Shown here: positions 11,463 to 22,000 of the stretch, in pieces
How positions within the stretch are numbered: position 1 is the stretch's first letter
How the letters are laid out: each line of letters begins with the position of its first letter
Position numbers and translations under genes: made by a program
From: Weissella confusa
GTDB taxonomy: Bacteria; Bacillota; Bacilli; Lactobacillales; Lactobacillaceae
Assembly: GCA_041871065.1 (NCBI GenBank)
Contig: CP168942.1
Coordinates: 1,768,501-1,832,500, forward strand
Reading direction: 5' to 3'
DNA length: 64,000 bases
The notes under the pieces: model-generated
What the model saw: the letters and a program-made list of their open reading frames with translations, nothing else
Database searches by the model: none
Told to the model about the DNA's origin: nothing

Positions 11463-14005
11463 TCATAACCAGATACTTCTGGATACAATTGCGCTGATGT
11501 TGCTGGATCAGTTGGCATCTTTGTGTTGGCATATCCCTTATAAATGAAGGTGTTGGCCGTTCCACTTCCTAATGGTGCGAATTGCGTGTACTTACCATCG
11601 CGCAAAGCGAAATAGTAAATCGTGGCAATAACTGGTTGTTGCGTAAAGTTAATCGTTACAACATCATCGACATCTGCATTCATCACGGCAGTTGTTGACG
11701 TTGCCGCCTTACCGTTAACTACCGGTGCCTTACCATCCCATGAATAACCACCCGTGATGTTTTCCAACTTAGTCAAGTCAACCTTGTCATCCGTTACACC
11801 AGTGATTTCAATATATGGTGCGCCCTTAGCATCATAGTTAATTTCATGTCCATTAATTTGACGTAGCCCAATCAACTTAGTATCAACTGGCTTCACCAAC
11901 CCAGTGTTCGGATCAGTGTACGTGTAATAAACCTTGACACTATCCGGCATTGCCGTATATGCATAGGTGTAATTAATAACGTCGCCAGCATTACCTGCAG
12001 GTGTATTGATGTTTGTGTAATTTGTAACCTCATTACCAGCTGCAGCAGTCACAACCAGCTTATAACCAGGCACCTCAATAGGCGTTGGCAAGCTATACGT
12101 ACTATCAGTGGCCGTATCAATTGTCTTAGTTTCTGCTGCAATTTGCGTCGCGTATGAAGCTGGCAAGCCTGTTACAGTTGTCTTAACCGTTTGCTTGTTG
12201 GCCGTGAAATAAATCCAAATTGTTTGATCACTTGAATCGTCCGAGTCAAACGATCCATTCAAATAACCGGCATTAATTGAATAACCCGCCTTCGCCCAAA
12301 CCAAATCACTATATCCATCGGCAGTTGAAAAAGCCTCAGTTGCCCAACCTGACAATTGTTGTGCTGGCAAAGCATTAGCTACACCGTTAACAACGTATCG
12401 AACCATGGCAGTCTGGCGCGTTGCAAACTTCAATACCATGTCGTTTGCGTGTGAATTCTTTTCAAGCGTCTGTTTACCTACGACGGTAACATCAGATGCA
12501 GAAACCAACTTGTACTTCTGACTATCAATATTTGATGGTGCTTGATAAGCATAATCGTCGATTTGGTAATTTGGAGAGGCGTAAGCTACACCAATTTTGT
12601 CACCAACGTTTGCCTTGATTTGTGTATCAGCCGCGATTGTATTACCAGCAGTATCTTGATACTTAACAGTCACTGAATTAGGAACCAGTGTTCCTGAAAA
12701 GTGCATGTCCTTACCAGTAATTGGGTTGTACTGGGTAACATCGATTGATGCTTCCATCACAGCTCCATTACCACCGGTAACACCCAACAATCCAAGCGAC
12801 AAAACACCCTTAGCCAACAATTCTTGTGGCAAAGTATATGTCCACGTCAGATATTGACTCTTATCATTTACGTCTGTTGATCCTGGCTTAGGCATTGATG
12901 CCGTCAAAACGTGAGTGGTGGCATCATAGCTCAAGAAGTAAGGCATTCCAGTCGTTAGAATTCCGGCTGGCACCGAGTTTTGAGTCGTTGAAGAATAACT
13001 CGTACCCTTACTAGTGTTTTGCGTATATTGCACTCCGCCAGTTCCGTTCGTCAAATTACCGCTACTGTCCGTGGTACGGAATCCAGCAACTGGGTAGCCG
13101 TTCTTTTGATACGTTTCATTAGTGTTGGTACCAAACGTTTGGTCACCCTTGTTTGAGTTGTAGAAAAAGTCAATTCCAAACGCAATGGCGTCGGGCAAAC
13201 CACCAATTCCCAAATCACCGTTTGTTCCACCGATAGTACCCGGGTCAGTTGGTGATAGGAAGAGTCCCAAAAAGTCTCCAGCTGGATAAGTTGATCCACC
13301 TTGGAAGGCATTTTGCTTACCATCAACCGTTGGCAACTTAGTTACACGAGAATCTGAGTGATTTGACATAAAGAACTTACCAGTAATCGTAAAGTTTCCT
13401 GACAAATCCATTTGATACTTATAAGTAACGTTTCCGGCAACCGGCTTAACAGCTGCTTGTTTTGTACCATCAGCACTCGTAACACCAGTTAGGTTGTAAT
13501 ATTGCGTATCATCATTAGCGAAAGTCGTTGAAGTTAGACCGCCATCTGTAGCTGACGGTACATCTTGCGTGTTTTTAGGCTTATCAGTTGGGTCAGAATC
13601 TGGCGTTGACGTCCAACTAGTAAGTCCCGTTCCCTCTTTAATAGTTGAAGTCGTTGTCTTTGAGACCGTTCCACCAGTCACAAATTCGTTATAAATTTGT
13701 TCGTCATTGTACCCCAAAATCAACGCATCACGCGTCTTTCCAGCATCAACCTCCGCGTCCGAAACTTCATTGATGGCTTTGTCCTGAATAGGATCGACAA
13801 CAAAACGGAACTCATCATAAAGACCCGTTGCCTTCAAATCAGCAACGACCTTTGCGAATTGGTTTGTTGCCGCATCAACAATCAAGTCACCATATGCAGA
13901 CAACTTAGCAGATGCATTGAATCGTGAAACATTCAAGTTCACGTATGCAGTTTGTGCTCGTTCAAGCACATCCTCTTTTACGCCGCGCTTGTCAGCAGCT
14001 GCCAT
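11402..14005 (-). pseudogene. Adhesin fragment 2: L-type-lectin-like domain and first MucBP-type repeats
   Basis: Second piece, in the frame shifted by one base relative to fragment 1. About residues 130-430 form a non-repeat domain with NFTITGKFF, AGDFLGLFLSPTDPG, LPDAIAFGIDFFYN and GYPVAGFRTTDSSGN. This resembles the legume/L-type lectin fold found at the tip of LAB and streptococcal wall adhesins; the call rests on pattern recognition, not a profile search. From about residue 440 onward come beta-rich repeats of the MucBP kind (TVKYQDTAGNTI..., ATIYYF...). The frame ends in an artefactual tail (YDFCCGCNW...). An extra base in the T5 run (minus strand; 11458-11462) diverts it, and the correct continuation is YDFVVVATGNVTSDN in fragment 3. 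Confidence 0.75.
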
Positions 14006-14847
14006 TTGATTGCTTGTTGTAGCTCAAAAGTCATGTTGTTGACAACGTTATAAACCGTCATCATCAACATGTTCGCGTACTCGACCTTCACGTGATCGGC
14101 TTGGTATTGTGCTGAGTTCAAAGATTGTGCAACACCACTCGCTTCTTCGACAACGTGAGCAACCAATGCTTCCATCGCCGTGTTACGCACAACGTTATCC
14201 GTCGTTGAGGCAGCAATTGCAGCTGAGTCTGCAGCCGTAACGCTGTGCATTTCAGCAACAATTGACGTCACAACCGTTGCCACTGACTTAGCTGAATCAA
14301 CTGAATATGAAGCTCCCGCAGTTGAGCTTGCAACAGATGACACTGCTGTTGATGACGCAGTTGAAGAAGCCACTGAGCTGGCTTGACTTGCAGATGATGC
14401 GACTGATGACGCAACTGATGACGTTGCACTGCTATCTGACGCAACTGAACGCGTTTGTGACGTGCGTGCACTGCTTGATTGCGTTGCTTCTGATTGCGCA
14501 CTCAAAGAAGCTGACGTTTCACCCTTCACGTCAGCTGAACTAGTTTGTGCACTAGATGATGCATCTGATGCTGATGAAGCAACGCTGTCTGATGGCGCTT
14601 CACTCGTTGCAGGCGCAGCTGATAGAACCACCACGTTCTCTGAATTTGGTGCGTTACCCTGCTCAGATGTATCAACCGTTTGTGAGTGATCGACATCTTG
14701 ATCGTCGGCGTGAGCGGTCCCACCTGCCATAAATGCGCCAATCAAAGAAAGGGTCGCCATGCTAGCGAAGACCCACTTCTTCCCATCCTTATACATCTTG
14801 TACCGCAGTCGACGGTCAAACATGTTTTTCTGTAGGTTCATTTTCAT
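13978..14847 (-). pseudogene. Adhesin fragment 1: signal peptide and Ser/Ala-rich stalk
   Basis: N-terminal piece of the decayed adhesin. I place the start at 14847 (MKMNLQKN...), preceded by a GGGG ribosome-site-like stretch; an upstream in-frame start at 14883 has no better site. The signal peptide has the motif KMYKDGKKW, matching KxYKxGKxW (Gram-positive YSIRK-like class), followed by a hydrophobic stretch and an AHA-type cleavage site. A roughly 130-residue Ser/Ala-rich low-complexity segment follows, of the kind often glycosylated in LAB serine-rich adhesins. The frame ends at 13978 after ...LQQAIKW. One base appears lost in the three-base run at 14005-14007, because the next frame continues directly with MAAADKRGVKED. 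If the lesion is real, the product would be a short secreted peptide without repeats or anchor. Confidence 0.8.
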
Positions 14848-15072
14848 AAAACTAATACCCCAATTCTCCGTAGCAAACCTCACTACGTAAACAAAGCCTC
14901 TAACTCCTACGAGCCTTCTCTCTTTTTCGAAAACTTAAAAAACTTTATATAATTTCGACAATACTAACAATTATAAAGTGTTTTTCAGCCTTCTGCTTAC
15001 TTCTAGTCACCTTTTTTGTTCCGTATTCGCAACATTTTTTAAAAATCTAAAATTTTCTAATTGACAGCTTAA
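14848..15072 (-). promoter_or_regulatory. Upstream region of the decayed adhesin
   Basis: AT-rich region carrying the likely adhesin promoter on the minus strand. A TATAAT -10 hexamer lies at about 14973-14980 within CACTTTATAATTG, but no good -35 is seen at the right distance. A second AT-rich candidate (TATAAA) lies closer to the gene. No other gene is visible here. Confidence 0.35.
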
Positions 15073-15117
15073 TAAAAATGCACCGACCATGAATTTTCCT
15101 ATCCATAGTCGGTGCAT
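15073..15117 (-). terminator. Intrinsic terminator of recX
   Basis: Ten-base stem ATGCACCGAC (15078-15087) / GTCGGTGCAT (15108-15117), followed on the minus strand by a T run, 25 bp after the recX stop. Confidence 0.85.
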
Positions 15118-15141
15118 GACGCTTATTCATTTTTATGCATA

Positions 15142-15948
15142 TTAATCCAAATTTTGCTCGTATGCCTTTATCCACTTATCCACAAGTGATAAATCGTAAC
15201 CTTTGCGGAACAGCGCTGCTTTTAGTCGCTTTTTGAATTCCCAGCCCTCATATTGGCGGTAACGATTGGCAGCTGAAGTCGCATCACGGTCAAGATTATC
15301 CCACTCTTGGTCGTCGTCCGCTTCATTATCAACCTCAAAGCGTTTCACTGCCGCATTAACCAACTTGCTGTCATACCCCAGTTGGGCCAACTTTTGCTTT
15401 GTTTTTTGAACGGCCATAAAGTGCGATTGCCTTGCGTACTTCGCCATCAATCGTTCAACCTTATCGTCCAACTGATCAACTTGGTCTTCTTCAGAGTATT
15501 CAGCCAAGGCATCTTCGATCAAGTACTTATCTACACCCAACTGTTGCAGCTTCGTGCGAACACCACGCGGACCCAACTTACCTGAATGAATCGCCGAACG
15601 GACATACTCTTCAGCAAAACGCGCATCATCAATAACGTTCGCTGCTTCAAGTCGATCAATCACATGCGCAATTACCAGCCCCGGAAACTCATTTTCCTTC
15701 AACTTGATAATGACTTGCACCTTAGAACGCATGCGACCAGTCGCATAGACCAACGCCTTCGTATAGGCTTTTTGTTCAAACTCTGCAGCTTCAATTTCTT
15801 TCAGTGCGTCATCTTCCAGCTCAGTCCCTTTGAACAAATCATACTTAATCAATATTTTCTCATCAACCGCTAGGGCAAATTCATCATCAAGATAAACGTT
15901 ATAACGTCCCGGCTTGCGTTGTCGTGTGACTTTCGTAACCTTCTTCAT
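15142..15948 (-). CDS. recX: RecX, regulator of RecA
   Basis: A 268-residue RecX protein, which in this family caps and destabilises RecA filaments and so tempers recombination and the SOS response in the cytoplasm. Landmarks are the N-terminal beta segment typical of Gram-positive RecX (RYNVYLDDEFALAVDE), the YTKALVYATGRMRSKVQVIIKL repeat, IDDARFAEEYVRSAI and LGPRGVRTKLQQLGV. The length matches the long, three-repeat lactobacillar form. I chose the ATG at 15948 because GGGGTGG sits five bases upstream; the alternative at 15975 would put that site inside the gene. It stands alone between two giant adhesin genes, with its own terminator, so its position says nothing about adhesion. Confidence 0.93.
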   Translation of the reverse strand: MKKVTKVTRQRKPGRYNVYLDDEFALAVDEKILIKYDLFKGTELEDDALKEIEAAEFEQKAYTKALVYATGRMRSKVQVIIKLKENEFPGLVIAHVIDRLEAANVIDDARFAEEYVRSAIHSGKLGPRGVRTKLQQLGVDKYLIEDALAEYSEEDQVDQLDDKVERLMAKYARQSHFMAVQKTKQKLAQLGYDSKLVNAAVKRFEVDNEADDDQEWDNLDRDATSAANRYRQYEGWEFKKRLKAALFRKGYDLSLVDKWIKAYEQNLD

Positions 15949-15993
15949 GTCATCCACCCCCATCGTTTCTTTCATTAAGTTTAACCTAAATAC

Positions 15994-16032
15994 AAAAAAT
16001 CGTACAGTCCATTATCGAACTGTACGATTTCG
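15994..16032 (-). terminator. Intrinsic terminator of the intact giant adhesin
   Basis: Stem AAATCGTACAGT / ACTGTACGATTT (about 15998-16009 and 16019-16030) followed on the minus strand by a T6 run, 10 bp after the stop codon at 16042. Confidence 0.85.
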
Positions 16033-16041
16033 TTATTCAGT

Positions 16042-19000
16042 CTACTGTTTGTCTTCGCTGTAGAACCAGCCAATGGCAAGCCCCGCTGAAATCGATAGCA
16101 ACAACAAGACAGCAATCGTCATGACAAAGTCACGCTCTGCTCCCGTTTCGGGCAACATCACATTTTGGGACTTGATGTCATTGGTCACAACCGACTTGGC
16201 CACAACCGTTGCCGACGGCGTTGTTTCAACAGGTTGCACTGTCGCCACATTGGTCACCCCTGACTCAGGTTGCGGTGCTGGATTTGGTGTTGCGAGTGGT
16301 GCCTTAGCCTTTGGCACATAACGAACAATGACATCAGCCATCTCTGGCGTCGTCAAAACATCCCCACGCACAACCAATTGATCGGCTGTGTAATCTGGCA
16401 CGAACGGTGAAACCACGCCGGCAACACTAACTGGCTGCCAAACAATTTCACCCGTCACCAGATCACGGTCACCAGTCATTGCGACCGTCTGCGTCACCAT
16501 TTCAGGCGCTGGTACACCAGTCGCCGTCTCATAATGTACATGACGTGTCACTTCTTGCGTCACCTGTTCATGGCGGTGCGCCAGCACAACTTGATACGTT
16601 GGCATTTCAGTCGTGAACGTTGCCTTAACCGGTATTGTATCTTGAACCAAGTCATAACCAGCAGCCAAATAACTATCCGTTATTGACTGAGTACGACTAA
16701 AATCAACATCGCCATCCGTCACACCAGCAATCGCCACATTGCGCAACTCACGTCCTGTCGTTTGATCAACAAACACAACGTGGACTTGCTGTGGTGCAGG
16801 TGTGTACGTCACATCGACCACCCAATCTGGGGTCGGCTCAGCCAAGTTAGCGTCTGGTACAACCTTGATATCAACTTGATAACCAGCCTTGACCGGCGTT
16901 GATACGGCTGACATCTTTTGCTCAGACCACTTGATATGACCCGTCACCAAATCCATCAAACCATGCAACACAACGGTTTGGGTTTGCGCTGCTGGCACTG
17001 ACGTCTCATCGGTTGCCCAATAATGAATTTGACGCGTCACGTAATTACCAACCGGCGCCATATCATGTCGCAAGTGAACCGTAATCGTTTGGTTGACCTG
17101 AGTGGCCTTATCAAATGTCATAGCCCCCGTTTGGTCAACGTGCGTCATGACATAGTTCGGAACATATGACGGTGCGAAAGCGACCGCATCACCCGTCAAA
17201 CCAGTCAAATCATCACCCGTCATCACAACGCGACCCGCCTGATCATCATCGACGTACACAACGTGAACGCGTTGCGTATCGCGTTCATACTTCACAACTG
17301 ATACACCATCCATCGTTGGCGTTGCATGGCCAACGACTGACAAACGCTTGGCGTGATAACCAGCAACCGTTGGTGTTTGTACCGTCACAAACGTAACGTC
17401 ACCCGTCTTCGCATCCACGGTCACACCAGGCGCCGTAGTTGTAAACGTTGCGCTACCAGCTAGTTCGTCGTCAGTTACTGCATCAACCTTAACAACGCGA
17501 CTCACTGGGACTGATACTTCAACGCGCTTCGGCGTGTCATCCCCAGCGCCGACGTAAATCACGGTTTGTGATTCCGTCAATTGTTGCGTGGCAGACTTCA
17601 CACCATGACGCAAATGAACAGTGAATTGTTGGTCGCTGTTTGTTTGTGCATCAAACGTTGGTTGATCCGGCAAATCTTGCGCAACAAATTCATAACCAGC
17701 CGCCTCATATTGACGTAACGTTTCCGCTGAAACTGCCGTATCGATTTCATCACCAGTCTTACCCGTGAGCGTCAAATCCGTCAACGTCTTACCAGTCGTG
17801 TCATCAACAAAGTGGATCACCGTGCGTTGCTCATCAGCCGTGTACGTCACCGTATCTTGTGCTGTTTGGCCAACTTGTGCATCAGCCGTCACCACGGTTT
17901 GGTCAGCCGTATAACCGGCGACTTCAGGGGTCTCGATTGGCTTAAACACCACAACACCGGTAGCGCTTACCGTTCCTGGTTGCGCATCAGACACCGCATA
18001 TTGCGTTTGACCAATTTGCTGACCAGTCACTGTATCCAATGTCTTGGTTGTCACAACCATCACTGTTTGCGTCACCGTCTTTGGCGTTTGGTCACCCGCT
18101 CCACGGAAGTATACCGTGTGCTTAGTTGGTACAAGTGCCTTCTCGGTCGTTTGGCCGTGGCGTAGCGTCACAACAAAGTGTTGCGTCGCGTTAACATCGC
18201 GGTCGTACGTTGCGTCGGTCGGCACATCAGTCACCACTTCATAACCGTTAGCAACTAACTTCGCAACCTCATCATGGATTGTCTTGAAGTCAATTGCGCT
18301 ATCCGTCGTACCACGCAACTCATATTGACCAGTTGCTTCACCAGTTGTCTCATCGGCAATCGTTACATCAGCTACTTGTACGGCTGGCGTGTAGTGAACG
18401 GTTGTTGTCGACTTTGGCACGTCGACTGTCGTCGTTGCTGTTACAGCTACTTGATCAGGTACATAACCAGCCATTTCCGGTGACATCACCGTTTGATAGC
18501 TAACCGCACCCGTTTCAGCATTAACCACCACATCAGCATCTGATGACGTGTAAGTTGGCGCCGTGGTTTCAGCGCCCGTCACCTCATCCACCATCACCGT
18601 GCGTGAGACATTAACCGTTCGCGTCACATCAGGCACGGCTGTTGGTGCCCCGACATAGTGAACTGTTGTTTGCATTGGCACATCAGTGACCACTTCATGG
18701 GTCTGGTGCGTCAAATGAACGGTATAACTTGGCGTTGCAACGACAAAGTGATCCACGTTAGCTGCCGGCACGTCCGTCTTAACCAACGCATACCCGCGAC
18801 CGAGCCACTTCGTTTGTGCCGTCATCACTGGCGTCGTATCAATTGCATCATCTACATGACCATCCAAATGAACCGTCGCCAACGTTTCGCCCGTCACATC
18901 GTCAACAATCGTCGCTGTTGCCGTAGCTGCATTTGGTGAGTACCAAACTGTACGGTCAGTGTTCTGCACAAGCAACGTTGCACGACCGGTGAACTTCGTC

Positions 19001-22000
19001 TTATCTGGCGTGTATCCAGCCTTCACCGGCACACCATCAACCGTTGGGAAAATTGCCACTTGTTGCGTTTCATCATAGGTTGCCCCTGATGCCGTCCAAG
19101 TTGGCGCCTGATAATCACTGCCGTATTTCGCCGCGTCAGCTGAGGCAATTTCACTGTTCGTCACCAAATCAACATCATAGTGACGCGTCACAACCGCCGA
19201 TTGCACCAAGTCCGGTGCAACGACCATGCTATCGTCAGTGCGGTAATGTGTTGTCGTTGTTAGCGTAACGTCACTCGTTGCCATTGACGTCGCGTGCTTA
19301 AACGTCAACGTGAAACTTTGGTCAGCTGAACTGTCACGATCGTAAGTCGTTGCTGCCAAGTTCGACGTCGTGAGGACAAAGTGCTTGCCTTCATAATTCG
19401 TCACCGCTTGTGAAGCAGCGGCAAAATCAATCGGCGCATCCGTTTGACCAACCAAACGCAACGTCGCCATCGTTTGACCAGTTGTTTCATCAACCAGCGT
19501 CACCGTGGCTGTTTGCTTGGCTGGCGCATACGTCACCGTTTCGCTAGCCGTTGGTACAGCATAGGTCGCGTGACCGGTTGTTGTTATCACGTCCGGCGTG
19601 TAACCCGCAACCGTTGGCGTCCCAACTGGTGCAAACGTCACCGCACCCGTCGTGTCATTGACCGTCGCTAGTTGCGTCCCCTCTGCTAAGGCGTAGTTAA
19701 TCTTAACTTGCCCCGTGACAGCATCGGTCGTTGTTAAACGCGTCACCGTGGCCGTTTGCACAGCATCACTTGGCGTTTGGTCACCGGCCCCCACGAAGTG
19801 AACCGTATTCGTGACCACTTCACTGTCAGTGACGTGATTCAAATGATGACGCAGCGTCACAACGTACGTTTGGTTGACGTCATCAGCATTATCATAAGTT
19901 GCTTGGCTTGGTTCACCATCAGCAACCACCTCATAACCGGCCGCAAGCAACGAGTCCTTCACGTGCGTTGCCGTCGTGAAATCCATCGTCGCATCAGTCA
20001 CGCCAGCCATGCTTGTCTGCGCGACCACTGCGTTGTCAGCATCGACATCCTTAAAGACAACCGCTGCCTGTTGGGCATCCGCCGTATAGTGCACTGTTGT
20101 CGTGAACGTTGGATGAATCACCGTTGCTGTTGGCGTTACCACTGCCTCATCAGCCGTGTAACCCTTAACAGTCGGTGTCTGAACAGACTTAAACGTCACA
20201 TTTCCATTACCGTCGACCGTCACATTTGCGGTCTTAGCAACATAAGTTGGCGCCACAAATGCACTACCGTATGATGTTGCATCAGCGGCCGTAATCACTT
20301 GTGATGTGACAGCATCAACCGACTCAGTCATCGTCACAACCGCTGAATCTGTTTGGGTTGCTGGCGTTTTAACACCAGCGCCCGTGTACGTTACGGTCAT
20401 TGAAACCGGCACATCATGTGATTGTGCGACAACCTTGTGCTCTAGATGAACAAAAAACAGTTGCGTATCCTTTTCATCCGTCGTGTAATTCTGTGTCGAC
20501 TCAATCAAATATGAATCTGCAGGATTTGCAACCAATTGATAACCAGCATCCAGGTATTGTTGCAACACATCTTGCGCATCCGCAAAATCAATTTGTTGAC
20601 CGGTATAGCCACCCAAATCAACACGCGTCAATGTACCGCCACCCATCGTGTCGTCCTTAAAGATGACACGGGCCAACTGTTGCACTGCGTGATACATCAC
20701 GTTCGTTACCGCACCCGGTTGGTCGAACGTGGCATGCCCGGTCACTTCAGTTGGAATACGGGTATAACCCGCAAGTGGTGGCGTCGCAACCGTTGCGAAC
20801 GTAATGTGTCCAGCGTCATCAACCTTAGCCAACGCCTTGCCCGACGTCACCTCATAGGTCGGCACATGGTAATTCGTGTACGCACTACCAGCTTCTTCTG
20901 ACACATCCGAACCAGTCACCATATCGACCATGTGCGTCTGTGTCACCACAACTTGCCCCGTGTAATCTGGTCGCGTTGTATCCGTACCAAGGTAGTGAAT
21001 TGTATTCGTCGCCACGACCGATTCTGTCACCATGCTACCCCGGTGTTTCAACGTAATCACCCAAGATTGACTTGGAACCAAGCCATCTTGTTGGTCATCA
21101 AAGTATGACGTGCCTTGAATTGGGTTATCAACGACTTCATAGCCAAGCGCTGACAAGCTCGTCAGCATCGACGTCACGTATTCAAAATCAATGGCTTGGC
21201 TCGTCTTACCCTTCAAATAGGTCGTCCCAATCGTTGCATAGCTACCACTGTCCGTTAACTTCATGGTGTCTTCGAGTTCAACCAACGCGCGTTGATCATA
21301 TGGTGAGTATTGCACCACTTCTTGGACATTTAAGTTTTCAAACGTAGCCAACGCCGCAATCTCATCTGGCTTCACTGAATAACCTGGCAAAGTTGGACTT
21401 GGCACGACATGGAACATGATGGTTCCCTTATTAGCATCAACCGTTGCGATTGCTGAATCAGCTGCGTTCACTAACGCGAACTGATCTGCTTGATACGCAG
21501 AACCATAGTCACTCGCATCAGTCGCAGCAATCGATTCACCCGTTACGGCATCGACTGCGTAACGACGGTTCACTGCAACGCTTTGATGGACTGTGCCAGG
21601 ATTGTTTTCCGCCCCGACGTACGTCACCGTGTTTGTTGCAACCTTACTCTCAGTCTCAAATGACACACCGTGCGTTACGTGAATCGTGTAATTTTGATCC
21701 ACCTTTGCATCGCTATCAAAGACGCCTGAACTTGGGACAGTTGTTGAAACTAGGACGTATCCCTTAGCCAACATGCTTTGTAGCGTTGTTTCTGCAACCG
21801 TCGTATTCATCGACTCCTGCGTTGCACCAGTTAGCACGAAATCATGCAGAACATCATGATTTGCATCAGCCATATCATCAATTATCTTGATGTCAGCATG
21901 CTGTTCTTCTGGCACGTAAGTCACCACTGTAGTCACAGTTGGTGTTTGCCAAGTCGTGGTTTGGTTCACGACAGCATTTGAATCAGTAATTGTGTAACCG

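Larger units (their letters stand above)
1..14847 (-). pseudogene. Giant MucBP/lectin surface adhesin, decayed and interrupted by an IS element
   Basis: I read the minus strand from 14847 to beyond the left edge as one former gene. Without the 1470-bp IS it would encode more than 4400 residues. Successive fragments continue the same repeat pattern (xVxYVDxxG..., ...GYT..., ...VxYTxxxQ) with no intergenic space. Visible lesions are: one base missing at 14005-14007; one extra base in the A5 run (plus strand) at 11458-11462; in-frame TAG at 8890-8892; the IS at 6871-8340; in-frame TAA at 2052-2054; one extra base at 954-956. The architecture is a KxYKxGKxW-type signal peptide, an Ser/Ala-rich region, an L-type-lectin-like domain, then many MucBP-type repeats; the C-terminal anchor lies outside the window. 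The family binds mucus or host and food glycans at the cell surface. The two substitution-type stops and the IS make pure sequencing error unlikely. Because the next giant gene (16042-27660) reads through without error, I infer genuine decay. Confidence 0.85.

Noticed and set aside
867..14005. Treating each adhesin fragment as an independent gene
   Set aside because: Fragments lack ribosome sites and start signals, and they continue one another exactly across single-base indels or in-frame stops.
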